Part shown: piece by piece, positions 13,195 through 23,178 of the stretch
Layout: every line of letters begins with the position of its first letter
How positions within the stretch are numbered: position 1 is the first letter of the stretch
Assembly: GCA_030549495.1 (NCBI GenBank)
Contig: JAUIRK010000902.1
Coordinates: 336,001-400,000, forward strand
DNA from: Nectonema munidae
Taxonomy: Eukaryota > Nematomorpha > Nectonematoida > Nectonematidae
Direction: 5' to 3'
DNA length: 64,000 bases
Notes under the pieces: model-generated
The model's input: the letters and a program-made list of their open reading frames with translations, nothing else
What the model was told of the DNA's origin: nothing
Database searches by the model: none
Made by a program: the position numbers and the translations under genes

Positions 13195-13776
13195 CTAGTG
13201 CTAATCTCCAAACCAAATCGCAACTCTAATTCAATCAAAAACTGGCGACCAATTTCTCTATTACCAACCCTAGGCAAAATCATCGAAAAAATTCTACGAT
13301 AACGCATAATCCATTACATCCTCAAAAATAACCTAATACACCCGAATCAATTTGCATATTTATCAAATAAAAACACAGAATTGGCCCCATCTCGCCCAAC
13401 TCTTTACCTAGAAAAAACACTAAATAACCAAAATATCGCAACGACCACATTTCTAGACATCGAAAATACCTTCAATGCAGCATGGCACCCTGCAAATAAT
13501 AACAATCTCATCGATAAAAAATATCCTACATACATAATCAAATTCGTAAACAACTATCTTCAAAAGAGCATTCTCATCTTGCTACATAGCAACAATGCAT
13601 ACATCCAGAAACTATCTCTCTCCACTCCACAAGGAGGTAGCCTATCTGATATCCTATGGCTAATCCTCATCAACCCCATTCTTAATTTTATCAACTCAAA
13701 CTCCTACTTTGCCCAATGCTACTCTGACGACATCTTATTTTCTAATCACACAAATACAAAGTCTCCTTCAACTTAG
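13195..13776 (+). pseudogene. Reverse transcriptase domain of the LINE
   Basis: In one frame with a single stop near 13300 this reads the classic blocks KNWRPISLLPTLGKIIEK, NQFAY, TTTFLDIENTFNAAW, LSTPQGGSLSD and a catalytic box CYSDDILF. The usual box is Y-A-D-D, so alanine is replaced by serine here. The first catalytic Asp (FLDIE) and the DD pair remain. It ends at a stop at 13774-13776, before the thumb, which continues in other frames. Confidence 0.85.
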
Positions 13777-14459
13777 ATAAACTAAAACATATACACTTCA
13801 CACGAAAAAGAATAACTCCACTACCACTGAAACTAAACATATCAACATCACTCACTCCTAAAGCACATATAAAATATCTAAGCGTCACATTTCAATCGAA
13901 TCTAAAATTTACACTTCATCTCAAAAACAGATATACAAAACTCTCACCAACCCTATTCTCTCTCAGGAAAGCCATTTCATATAAGTGAGGTCTTCATCCA
14001 AATATCTCAAAAATCTATCATACTTCCAGTCATACAATATGGCTCACTTGCATGGGGAAGCTCACTCAAATTCCAGAACTCACTAACCCACCTCAACAAA
14101 ATACATCGCTTATGCTTACTCACAATCACAAACGCATTCCACACTACTTCTACGTTAAAACTTGAACTTCTCAGAAATACTTTACCCTTACACTTAAACC
14201 TAAAGAAAAACATAATTAAAAAATATCTATCTACCTTCCACTCTACACCAGCTCCACATAACTTCACAATCTTTACTCAACTCACACCTCCCCTTTTTCA
14301 ATTCCCTTCTTGAACAATATATGCCACAACTTACCCACTCCCAAGTTTTATCACACCTACACCCATTCTCCCTTTTCCACCCATCGAAATCCACCCCATA
14401 CTCAACTCAAATTCTTAGCACTCAACTCCATAAAACACCAACGCAATTCAAATGCGCAT

Positions 14460-15352
14460 CCCAACTCTCAATTTTTACCGAGGGTTCAAAATCACGTAAC
14501 AAAGCAACCGCTGTTTGCGCTTTTTTAATCACAATACAAGTATTCCTTTCTTCATACAACAAATGCATACAGACAATAACACCCGCACATATGAAACTGA
14601 AGCCCTAGCACTCCTAACATCATGCAACCACATTATTGATAACCTAACCTTCTTTACATCCAAATTCAAGCACATAGTCTTTTTCACAGACTCTCAAAAC
14701 ATAATGAAAGACCTACAACTTGACAGAAAAATCCCCCTTTCAACACTAAGCCTAGCCAAAAAAATTAATCAACCTTAGCAACCATTTCTCAATTAAACTA
14801 TTCTGGTGCCCCGCCCATTCCTCCTCCTTTGAGAATTTTTTGGTAGACCTCTTATCTAAATCTACACGCATAAGATCACAACATGTCTTAACTCACGCCC
14901 TCCCTCTATTCACTTTTGAAACATTCATAAATAACTCAATTACAAACGAATGGCTTCACTCAAACAACATACCTACCTCCTAATCCCAATTTGCAATAAA
15001 TAAAAACATTACTCTTCCTCGCAATATAATAAGATGGTTCACCTCACATTGCCCGTGTTACGCCTACTTCTATCATTTTAATTTGAACTCTAACCCTTTT
15101 TGCAGATTTGGCTGCCCTCATATTGAAACTCCAATTCACATTATCCTCTATTGTCCAATATTCTCATCAGAACGAAGCAAACTCATTGAAAAAGCACATT
15201 TATATTTTAAAGATCTTCCCTCCTCTGTACTAAACTTCTTATCATACCCCAAAATCATTCAACACATCTCTCTCTTCATTAATATAATAGAATCATTACT
15301 CCCTACCCACCAACACTTAATAACTCCACCCTTATCAAACACAATTGCATAA
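14460..15352 (+). pseudogene. RNase H and C-terminal zinc segment of the LINE
   Basis: RNase H pieces occur in several frames: FTEGSKS (first Asp replaced by Glu), ETEALAL and VFFTDSQN, then WCPAHSS. The final segment, 15083-15352, is open and has the Cys/His array CRFGCPHIETPIHIILYC that ends many RNase H-bearing LINE proteins. The minus-strand copy at 40601-40882 has the same array. Confidence 0.75.
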
Positions 15353-15590
15353 CCATACACATAGCAACCTAGATCATACTTTTCACCTCACTAAGCTTTC
15401 TTACTTCTATTTTAGATCATAAACCCACTTCCCATCCTTACAAATCCCCAAGTTAGCGATTGATGTTAGCAAGCTACATTGCAGCAACCAACGTTGGAAA
15501 GTGCTTAGATATCTCCTACCTACCAACCTACTTGAGTACAACACTATACCTTTTTAAAATTAATTTTAATTAAAACTTATAAAAAAAATT

Positions 15591-16203
15591 AGGAAAAAGA
15601 GACTTATATAAAAGATTCTGAATACAAAGCACATTTGCAGCAATATCTTTAGCATATGTTATGGTAAAAATCAACAAGGGCTTGAAAATTATATCATTCT
15701 TCACCACATATCATCGAGCCCCAAGGAGGCGTAACCCCCACGTTAAGAACTGTTGGCCTAGAATCTGGAAAAATTATATTGGCAAAACGCAAATCATAGA
15801 GTTATAAAGGCTAAAAAAAACTCTTGTCAATGAATATTACCTTTTGATGAATCTGCCCGTGATTAATTTACGTTTCGATCAGTTTACTGTTGTTGAATCT
15901 ACGACGATGATTTTACACTGAACCAAAACGAATTAAGGTTGTTTGCTTGAGAAATGAAGTTTTTCCAAAAAAAATGTGGCAACGTCTTCAACTTTTTGGT
16001 TTTGCGTATTTAAAACTACACTCCAAGGCTGACACATTTTAAGTGGAAAAAGGCGGGAATAGGAAGGAGGAGGAATATAGCGAATAATAATTAGCATCAT
16101 GCGGATTGAACAACACTCTCTAGGCATGCATCATAATAGATGATCATGATTGCATCCCCAAGCGTATACAAAATAAATAGGAGCGCTTAAAATAAATGAT
16201 TTT
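15591..16203. other. Spacer between LINE and MTO1
   Basis: No gene is visible. The minus-strand AATAAA at 16204-16209 lies 82 bp after the MTO1 stop codon and is its probable polyadenylation signal. The 64-codon frame at 15933-16127 (-) has no recognisable features. Confidence 0.5.
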
Positions 16204-16290
16204 TTTATTAAGCTTCTGGGAAAATTAAATTTAAAAGAAGGTGAAAGCATTGAGGAAAAAATCTTAAAGATTTTTCATTCGACGACACTT

Positions 16291-18237
16291 CTAGTTGGGA
16301 AAATCACACTTTATGTGTATTATTAGTCTTGTTATGGCGTCAAAAGTCATGCCAGGCAGGTTGTAGGCAGCGCCAATACTGTTTGGACGAATCTGGCCAA
16401 GTCTTTCTTTGATTTCATTTGAAAGGTTCAATTTGGGATTGGAGTAATCAATAGAAGAAGGAATGATAAGTTCATTTTCTTGCTTAACTTCTTTAATCTT
16501 TTCTTTCATTTGAAGCATGATGGAAAAGTACAATGCCTCAGAGGTGGCCTTGTATGCCAATAACTTATCAACGTCGCCATATAACTCTGGATACTTATCA
16601 AACAAGTAGGAAAATTGGATGACGTTAGAAGCAAGCAGTTTGAAAGCACTGTACTTTCTTGGCGCGTTTATCAATGCTTGGGCATCAATAGCTTGATTGC
16701 GTAATCGATGCACAACCTCCTCCAGTTTGTGCCAACACTTGAGAAAGGAATCATATCGATGCTGAGAAACACAGCCGACCTTGAAGCCTTTTTTAGTCAG
16801 TCGAGTGTCTGCATTGTCAGGACGATGGTGAAAACGAAATTCATTTCGAGAAGTGAACATGCGGTATGGCTCAGTGATCCCATGGGTCGTCAAGTCATCG
16901 ATCAGAACTCCTATGTACGCCTCGGTCCTGTCAATCACAAATTCTTCTTTGTTGAGAGCTTGGCAAGCGCCATTGATGCCAGCTACGATCCCTTGAGAAG
17001 CAGCTTCTTCGTATCCGGTGGTGCCATTTATTTGCCCTGCTAAGAAGAGATTTTGCAGCTTCTTCGTTTCTAACGTTCGATTGACTTGCGTGGGATTGAT
17101 AAAGTCATATTCAACGCCATAGCCAAATCGCACAAGGTTCGCTTCCTCCAAACCAGGACAACTTCTAACCAGTTTCACTTGAAGATCTTGAGGAAGAGTG
17201 GTTGTCAATCCTTGCGGGTATATCATGTCCGAATTCAATCCTTCCGACTCCAACCAAACAATATGGGAGAGCGCTTTGAACTTTTGAAACTTGGATTCAA
17301 TGGAGGGGCAGTATCGAGGGCCATTAATTTCTTCTTTAATGTGACTACTGAGATGAAGATTTTTTAAAACAATCTCTCGACTTGACTCACTTGTTGACGT
17401 CACATACGTGGGAAGATGGTGATGACGCTCAATTGCTACATCTTTATTCATATATGAAAATGGAACAACATCTGCATCTGACTCTACATGATCCAATTTG
17501 GAGAAGTCAATAGAATTAGACTCTAGTCTTGGAGGCGTTCCTGTCTTAAGCCTGGACAACGCAAAGCCAAGCCTGGCCAGGGTGTCTGCGAGCAACACAG
17601 ATGCATCTTCTCCCATCCTGCCTGCTGACCAACTCTCTAAGCCTACATTTATTTTGGCTTTCAAAAAGGTACCCGTTGTCAAGATGACGCTTTTTGCAAA
17701 AACCCGTACACTCTTTCCAAGCACAACCCCAGCTACAAGCCATTTGCCTTGCCTGTCTCTTTCACAAAGCAAGTCATTGACAGAGGCCTCACTCAGCATC
17801 AACTTAGGCGAGTAGTGCAAAACTTCTTGATGCATATACCTTTTGTACAGGTCGCGATCAATTTGAGCTCTTAAGCCCCACACAGCACATCCCTTGGATC
17901 TGTTGAGAACTCTGAAGTTTATTCCAGCCATGTCACAAATTTTGGGAGACACTCCATCTAACGCATCAATCTCTCTCATTAAATGGCCTTTGCCAATTCC
18001 ACCAAAAGAAGGATTGCAAGACATCTCCCCGATCGCGTCGATCTTCTGCGTGATGAGCAACGTTTTGGCTCCCATCCTTGCAGAAGCACAACTCGCTTCC
18101 ACTCCAGCGTGTCCACCTCCGACCACTATCACATCAAATCTGCCACTTTCTAACTTTTCACAGGACACAACTGAAGATGCATTCGCTCCGTGAGCGCTAA
18201 ATTTACGCAAAGGAGAACGCAAGGCAATTCTCTGCAT
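16291..18237 (-). CDS. MTO1: MTO1/GidA, mitochondrial tRNA wobble-uridine carboxymethylaminomethylation enzyme
   Basis: An FAD-dependent enzyme that, with GTPBP3/MSS1, installs the taurinomethyl- or carboxymethylaminomethyl group on uridine 34 of mitochondrial tRNAs. The frame opens upstream at GTG, but the first ATG is at 18237 and gives 648 residues (bacterial MnmG is about 630). The basic, Ser/Arg-rich N-terminus (residues 1-25) fits a mitochondrial targeting peptide. Family hallmarks: the dinucleotide fold GGGHAG (40-45), CNPSFGGIGKGH (74-85), TGTPPR (232-237), GPRYCPSIESK (306-316), YPQGLTTTLP (340-349), LAGQINGTTGYEEAASQG (399-416) and TEPYRMFTSRNEFR (455-468). The C-terminus keeps the helical SIGAAYNLPGMT segment. 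The gene is complete and has no introns. It is last in a same-strand block, 333 bp after the CYREN-like gene. Confidence 0.97.
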   Translation of the reverse strand: MQRIALRSPLRKFSAHGANASSVVSCEKLESGRFDVIVVGGGHAGVEASCASARMGAKTLLITQKIDAIGEMSCNPSFGGIGKGHLMREIDALDGVSPKICDMAGINFRVLNRSKGCAVWGLRAQIDRDLYKRYMHQEVLHYSPKLMLSEASVNDLLCERDRQGKWLVAGVVLGKSVRVFAKSVILTTGTFLKAKINVGLESWSAGRMGEDASVLLADTLARLGFALSRLKTGTPPRLESNSIDFSKLDHVESDADVVPFSYMNKDVAIERHHHLPTYVTSTSESSREIVLKNLHLSSHIKEEINGPRYCPSIESKFQKFKALSHIVWLESEGLNSDMIYPQGLTTTLPQDLQVKLVRSCPGLEEANLVRFGYGVEYDFINPTQVNRTLETKKLQNLFLAGQINGTTGYEEAASQGIVAGINGACQALNKEEFVIDRTEAYIGVLIDDLTTHGITEPYRMFTSRNEFRFHHRPDNADTRLTKKGFKVGCVSQHRYDSFLKCWHKLEEVVHRLRNQAIDAQALINAPRKYSAFKLLASNVIQFSYLFDKYPELYGDVDKLLAYKATSEALYFSIMLQMKEKIKEVKQENELIIPSSIDYSNPKLNLSNEIKERLGQIRPNSIGAAYNLPGMTFDAITRLIIHIKCDFPN

Positions 18238-18570
18238 CGAGATATGCACGTTGGATCAATCGAACTAAAAAAGAACATTACATTGTCATTAGAAGTGGTA
18301 GTGAATTTCAGCTCAACATGTAATAGATTAAAAATGTGCAAATACGCGCCAGCTCTCGGTGATGTGATTGAGCTGCATAAACGTGTGTCCTCCATTTATT
18401 TGTATCAAAGGGCTTATAAATACGTGCGTTTTATAGTTTACTGATACGTGTTATATCATTTAAGGTACATCTTTTTACTTTACTTATTTTCCAATGATTG
18501 AACTTTTGAATATAAAATAAAATAAAATTTATTATCACCATGGCACAACAAATGAACTCGAAAGCTTTAA

Positions 18571-18990
18571 TTATTCATCAAAGAACAAATCATTAATCAT
18601 CTGAAGAGAACTCTTTTGCAAAGCATCTTCCTTAAGCGGGGGTAGTAGATGATCCCTTTCATTTGGATGAATCTGAGGGAGTAATGATGAGTCAAGAGCA
18701 GATTCATCAACTTTACAAGAAATGTCTTTAACTGCTTTTTCTCCGCTCCTACCATTATTTAAAATCAAAGATGCAGCATAGGAAAGCAACTCATCCTCAC
18801 TCATAACGTAAAAGACGGATTGAGAAGTTTTAGCGAATTTATCACAAGTTTCAATCCTAGCATCTTTGAATCTTTCAAAAAGAGTGGATGAATTGTTTCG
18901 CTTTTTAGATTTCGTCAAACGTGCACCATCATTCTTCAAAACTTCATCCACTGTCAGCATCCATTCAGGCAAATTCCTCTTTTGATTCAT
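18571..18990 (-). CDS. CYREN: CYREN/MRI-like Ku-binding regulator of non-homologous end joining
   Basis: A 139-residue protein that starts at the ATG at 18990. Three short blocks match the layout of vertebrate CYREN (C7orf49/MRI). The first is an N-terminal A-type Ku-binding motif, KRNLPEWML (residues 4-12), of the R-x-x-P-x-W type also seen in APLF. The second is a central VFYVMSEDELLSYAASLIL (59-77), matching the VYCMNEAEIVDVALGIL block of human CYREN. The third is a C-terminal XLF-like motif, LQMINDLFFDE (129-139). A basic stretch KSKKR (27-31) could be a nuclear signal. The linkers are not conserved and look disordered. In mammals CYREN binds Ku70/80 and modulates end joining through the cell cycle. 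AATAAA on the minus strand at 18528-18533 lies 38 bp past the stop. It sits 196 bp downstream of POLK. Identity rests on motif order, not overall identity. Confidence 0.8.
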   Translation of the reverse strand: MNQKRNLPEWMLTVDEVLKNDGARLTKSKKRNNSSTLFERFKDARIETCDKFAKTSQSVFYVMSEDELLSYAASLILNNGRSGEKAVKDISCKVDESALDSSLLPQIHPNERDHLLPPLKEDALQKSSLQMINDLFFDE

Positions 18991-19186
18991 TCCAAAGAAA
19001 ATCTATTTGTATTGCGTAGCATAAATTAAATAAGCGTGGTAGGAGGAGGAAGTACACAAAACTTATAATAATAGTCTAATAATAAAAGAATAATTTGGAA
19101 AACAAGTCAAAGTATAGAAGAGTGTTAAACAAGGGAAAAATGGGATGCGAATGATATCAAAGTGAGTAAAAATCGAAAAGTCATAT

Positions 19187-21127
19187 CTAGGAAAATGGTA
19201 AGGAAAAATATTTGTTTATGCTTTGTAAACGTTTATTTGTGTATGAATTTTTTTTGGAGCTATCTTTTTTAAGAGATTTGCCCCTTCTCTTTTGTGGTAG
19301 TGAATGTGAGTGCTCATTCTGAAAAGGGGCTTCAATAGAAGCACCCTTTGCGCTATTCAGTATTGCTTTGATGGCGCGCTTATTCAGACATGCGTCTACA
19401 TGCGAGTTAATTTTGGATAGAGATGCTTCTCTCTGTTTGACATGACAGATTGGGCAAAATATGTCGTATGATTTTGATGGGGTATGCAATCTTTTAGCAA
19501 AGCTTTGAAGAGAAGATTCGCGCAATTTGAAAGACGTGCTATCAGAAAATATTTCATCAGGCTTTGATTCACTTGGCTCCACATTTGAAATTGTTTTTTC
19601 GTTAGTGCGAGTAGGAAGAGCAGATCGATTTGAAACACCCTCATCAGAAGGTTTAAATTGGCGAAAAGAACTAATAGGCCAGAAGGATGAGAGTTTAGCA
19701 GGGCATTTCGAAGTGTCCTTAGAAGAGGAAAGGGACGACATTCGAATGCCCATTAGTCTAAGGAAGAGGGGTTTTGGTGAGAAGCGAGTCATTTCAGCGC
19801 GTATGATGCTCGCAGCATTTTCAAACATTATTTTGGAATCATTTGTAGAAAACAAAAGAGTTTTGGCTCGTGTTGAAACTGTAAAGGCCACACTCTTCAT
19901 CTTGACGGTGATTGTTTTTCCAAGAATGCCTCCATTCTTCATCATATCAGAGGAAAGCTCACAACAAAGCTCTCTGCACTTATCTATCAGCTTCTCGGGT
20001 GAACTCATCTTTGCAAACGTCTGCTCACAACTTATACTTTTACGCTCGTGATCTTCGTATGTGTTGCTTGAGCTAATGCCCTGAGACATAGCCAATAAAA
20101 ATTGCCGAGTGCAAGACGAAAATAGAAGATAGACGACATCGCGATTATCGTGTATATCCTTACACGTTTTAATGTTGAGTGCGTTGAGTAGAGCAGCAGT
20201 TACTTTGCCAATTCCAGGAACTTTTTCAATTTTGAGAGTGGCGACGAATTCCGAAATGGTTTCGGGGTCGAAGGAGAGGAAGTATTGGCCATTAGGCTTG
20301 TTGATGTCTGAGCAAACTTTAGCCAACATCTTATTACAGGCGATGCCGGCAGAAGCCGACAACTTTGTCTTCGCATAAACCCTTTCTCGTATTTCCTGAA
20401 CGAGAGAGTTAATAAAACTCATAGTGCTATCATTCAAAAGTGGAGAAGCAGAGTCTTCACCCAGAACACTCTTCGTTTCAGAGGTGCATGCTTTGGAATG
20501 ATCACGAATGTAATTTGTGAGATTCAAGTAGGCTTCATCAAGACCCACTGCCAAAAAATGCTCATCATACTCCCTGAAGATGTCTCTTATTTCTGCACTC
20601 ACTCGTACATATTTTGCATGATTACTAGGAACAATCTTGAGATCGGGGCACAACTTTTTCGCAATAAAACCTGGCATCGCTGCTCTCACCCCAAATTTCC
20701 TGGCGAGATAATTCGATGTAGACAACATCGCCTCACTTCCCACAGCAATCGGAACATTTACCAGGCTTTCGTCATCTCTCATTTCAATCGCTGCAAAAAA
20801 GGCGTCCATGTCTATGTGAACAATGACTTGTTGTTTCTGTTGCTGCTTCACTTCAGATAAAAGAGAGTCGGCCAATGAGAGCGCTTCTTCAAGTTGAGAA
20901 GGGGAAAACGTTGAGAAGATTTGTTTATGCTGAATGATCTTGGATTGAAGCACTCTTTCTTTTTGCATCTGCCTTTCATAGAACATGGATCCCTTGGAAG
21001 CGTTCAAAATGATTTTGTTGATTCTTAACTTGTCTATGCCTTGCATCCCTGCTTTTCCATCATTTAATTGCAGGCCAATGATGTGTGTACCATCACCGCT
21101 ACATCTCATACTGCTAGCATCCTCCAT
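19187..21127 (-). CDS. POLK: DNA polymerase kappa (Y-family translesion polymerase)
   Basis: Translesion polymerase that extends past bulky minor-groove lesions in the nucleus. The frame opens at a TTG, but the first ATG is at 21127 and starts the conserved N-clasp. That gives 646 residues, against 870 for human. Family blocks: LNDGKAGMQGIDK (21-33); catalytic HIDMDAFFAAIEMRD with D106 and D108; STSNYLARKFGVRAAMPGF (136-154); second carboxylate pair in GLDEAYLN, D197/E198; SAGIACNKMLAKVCSD (258-273); helix-hairpin-helix VPGIGKVT (303-310); little-finger end RLMGIRMSS (457-465). The tail has one UBZ zinc finger (C558, C561, H576, C580), where human has two, then a basic region and a C-terminal PIP-like motif QSINKYF (635-641). 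No introns. The loss of one UBZ explains most of the shorter length. Confidence 0.97.
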   Translation of the reverse strand: MEDASSMRCSGDGTHIIGLQLNDGKAGMQGIDKLRINKIILNASKGSMFYERQMQKERVLQSKIIQHKQIFSTFSPSQLEEALSLADSLLSEVKQQQKQQVIVHIDMDAFFAAIEMRDDESLVNVPIAVGSEAMLSTSNYLARKFGVRAAMPGFIAKKLCPDLKIVPSNHAKYVRVSAEIRDIFREYDEHFLAVGLDEAYLNLTNYIRDHSKACTSETKSVLGEDSASPLLNDSTMSFINSLVQEIRERVYAKTKLSASAGIACNKMLAKVCSDINKPNGQYFLSFDPETISEFVATLKIEKVPGIGKVTAALLNALNIKTCKDIHDNRDVVYLLFSSCTRQFLLAMSQGISSSNTYEDHERKSISCEQTFAKMSSPEKLIDKCRELCCELSSDMMKNGGILGKTITVKMKSVAFTVSTRAKTLLFSTNDSKIMFENAASIIRAEMTRFSPKPLFLRLMGIRMSSLSSSKDTSKCPAKLSSFWPISSFRQFKPSDEGVSNRSALPTRTNEKTISNVEPSESKPDEIFSDSTSFKLRESSLQSFAKRLHTPSKSYDIFCPICHVKQREASLSKINSHVDACLNKRAIKAILNSAKGASIEAPFQNEHSHSLPQKRRGKSLKKDSSKKNSYTNKRLQSINKYFSLPFS

Positions 21128-21852
21128 CTTCAAAGATTTTATCCACGCTAAATGCAAAATGAAAAATGTAATCGAGAACCACTTTGTTAGTCTCTTAGTT
21201 CAATGAAAAGAATACGAAGCTTATTATGTTCTTACACATTTTCGCTTCACAACTCAAAACTCAATATAGAGAGAAATTATTGCTATATCAAGTATAATCC
21301 GATTATAAGCAACTTACATTAGTAACAACATTTCTTTGGTCATAACTTAAATCTAGATATATTCCCTAAGCCGTTAACGAACAGAATACTCGGACAATAT
21401 CTAATGTAAGACAAAATATTTGTATTTAAAAGTATTAAACGCAGAAGGATTTTGTTTTTGTAAAGCCGACAATAGTCCTCACTAAGCATTGGATACTATT
21501 TTGAAAAAAGCTATAAATTGTTGTATTTTTGTCTCATTAAAAAGCATATCCACAAAAGCGTAGCCTGAATTATTTATTGAAGGGTTATTTAATTCAGTTA
21601 TTTTATATTTAAGTATTAGGAAAAAAAATCAAAGTCCAATTTATTAGTAATCAAAACTGACATAATCAAAGAAAAGAGATTAGAATTTTTAAGACTAATT
21701 CATCTGCTTTCTTTTAAATGGAAAATTATGCATTTAAATCAGATGCTTCGAATTTCTAGGAACACCGGTGTTACATGGTCCTGAAACGGCTGAATCTAAA
21801 AATGATGCCGAAAAAGAAAGTAGGGCGTGCTGGTGTGAAAAAATTTATTAAA
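21128..21852. other. Spacer between AAGAB and POLK
   Basis: This 725 bp AT-rich stretch must hold the POLK promoter (minus strand) and the AAGAB 3' end. The minus-strand AATAAA at 21844-21849 begins 4 bp after the AAGAB stop codon. I see no obvious TATA box, initiator or conserved repeat. Confidence 0.5.
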
Positions 21853-22701
21853 TTAAAATTCAGTAGAATGATCCAGAGTAGAAATTTCGTCTTCGTCACC
21901 ACCGATAGACTTCCAGAAGGAAAGAACGGTTTTTTCCGCTAAATCTTTCTTCTGTTCACTTGGCAGGGTGGCTGCTTCTTTCTTTAACTCCATCAAATTT
22001 GAAAGCAATTGGAAGAAGTCATCACTTTGAGAAGAATTATTTGTGGATGCTGTTTCCGCTTCCTTCTTTAGAAAATTGGAATTGGGCCAACTATGACAAT
22101 ATAAAATTTCTCTGATTCTTTCAAATGCATTCGTTTCGTTGAAATACTCGTCCTTACAAGATTGAGATGTCACTTCCTCAACAAATTCATCCAAGTCAAT
22201 GAATTCAACTCGATTTCGAAGGCACCAGCGCTTTAAGATTTCTGATACGGATTTTTTATTTGGATCCTCCAGCCCAGAACTTTGGTACACAAGGGAGGAC
22301 GATTTAATGGAACATTTGGTGCACACGCTTGAATAATTTTGCAACACTTCAACAAGTTTCGAAGAGTCTCTGCTTTCATTGCTATCAATGAAAATGACGA
22401 GGCACTCCAAATTGAGATCATGTGAATTTTTCAGGGTTAAGAGAGAATCTATGCGAATATTCGCAAATTTGATGGCAGCTTCATAATATTTATTCTTTAT
22501 TATCCAAGGGTATGCCTCAAACCGAAACGGCGATCCAGAAAATTCTGCATCATCACTTTGAATGGAGCATTGGATGAGAGAATCGCTACCAACTCCAAGA
22601 TGGCGAAAAAGCTTTCGGAAAAAAGCAGAATCATTGAAGCCCCTCACATTCGGAGATGAAAGAAGACAGTAGTAGTTTTTATCAAGACTAGCAGCTGACA
22701 T
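21853..22701 (-). CDS. AAGAB: AAGAB (p34), adaptin-binding assembly chaperone
   Basis: A cytosolic chaperone that binds alpha- and gamma-adaptin and promotes AP-1/AP-2 complex assembly. The protein has 282 residues (human 315) and starts at the ATG at 22701. The N-terminal half has the family's Rab-like pseudo-GTPase fold: YPWIIKNKYYEA (64-75), the strand CLVIFIDSNE (100-109), and ILKRWCLRNRVEFIDL (155-170). The C-terminus carries the diagnostic helix: FFQLLSNLMELKKEAATLP (229-247), then FWKSIGGDEDEI (262-273), which matches FWMAIGGDRDEI of human AAGAB. The linker between 211 and 228 is Ser/Asn-rich and shorter than in vertebrates. No introns are seen. It is the first gene of the four on this strand. 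Confidence 0.95.
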   Translation of the reverse strand: MSAASLDKNYYCLLSSPNVRGFNDSAFFRKLFRHLGVGSDSLIQCSIQSDDAEFSGSPFRFEAYPWIIKNKYYEAAIKFANIRIDSLLTLKNSHDLNLECLVIFIDSNESRDSSKLVEVLQNYSSVCTKCSIKSSSLVYQSSGLEDPNKKSVSEILKRWCLRNRVEFIDLDEFVEEVTSQSCKDEYFNETNAFERIREILYCHSWPNSNFLKKEAETASTNNSSQSDDFFQLLSNLMELKKEAATLPSEQKKDLAEKTVLSFWKSIGGDEDEISTLDHSTEF

Positions 22702-23178
22702 TCACTTTAACACTAGCAGGGACAATTCTTGTACCTAAAAAACGATTCGGATGACTAGCAAAAACAAAGAAAAAAAGATTGAAAGTTCGTTTTAGAACAG
22801 AATCAAAGATATTGCTCATCAATAAATAAATAAACATTTTTATAAAAGAAGTATTACAAGTAACAAAAACGTAAAGCCTTTTCTTGGGAATTAATCTCAG
22901 GGGTGTAAACCTCCTTGACAGCTAACTCTATCATTTCAAAATATTTATAATACATAATTTATATAGCAATTATAATAATCAAGGCAAACATGTGAGAACA
23001 TTATTTATAATAAAACTATATTATTGCTATATATCTTATATATTTAGATAAGCTTTAGTGGGCTTGTTTGGAGAACTCAGTGACAGATTTGGTATTTCAC
23101 TTGAAAGACAAAATGCTAAAATTAGTTTTGAAAGAATATGAAGATAAAAAATTCTTTAAAATATTCTCAAAGGAAATA
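22702..23178. other. AAGAB upstream region
   Basis: AT-rich with no gene visible. The AAGAB promoter should lie here on the minus strand. The TA dinucleotide at 23177-23178 is the target duplication of the pogo element that follows. Confidence 0.5.

Larger units (their letters stand above)
11040..15590 (+). mobile_element. Degenerate non-LTR retrotransposon (LINE with RNase H)
   Basis: The whole interval has a strong strand bias, with G scarce on the plus strand, which sets its limits. Domains in order: a gag-like ORF1 remnant with FILRGIPTDTPL (about 11410-11900); an AP-endonuclease remnant with ISTDLNARSS (about 12100-12450); reverse transcriptase (13195-13776); RNase H remnant with FTEGSKS and VFFTDSQN (14460-14780); and a C-terminal Cys/His segment (15083-15352). 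The RNase H points to the I/R1/LOA side of LINE diversity rather than Jockey. Many stops and frameshifts break it. The 3' end has a conserved non-coding tail ('ggaaagtgctt', 'cctaccaacctac') shared with the copy at 40.4-41.8 kb (-). It is not functional. Confidence 0.85.

Noticed and set aside
17086-18193. Plus-strand frames inside MTO1 and POLK
   Set aside because: Antisense shadows of the real minus-strand genes; none has family motifs.
16291-18249. MTO1 starting at the GTG codon at 18249
   Set aside because: An ATG four codons downstream (18237) gives a normal transit peptide start.
19187-21157. POLK starting at the TTG 30 bases upstream of the ATG
   Set aside because: TTG is not an expected start in animals, and the ATG at 21127 fits the conserved N-terminus.
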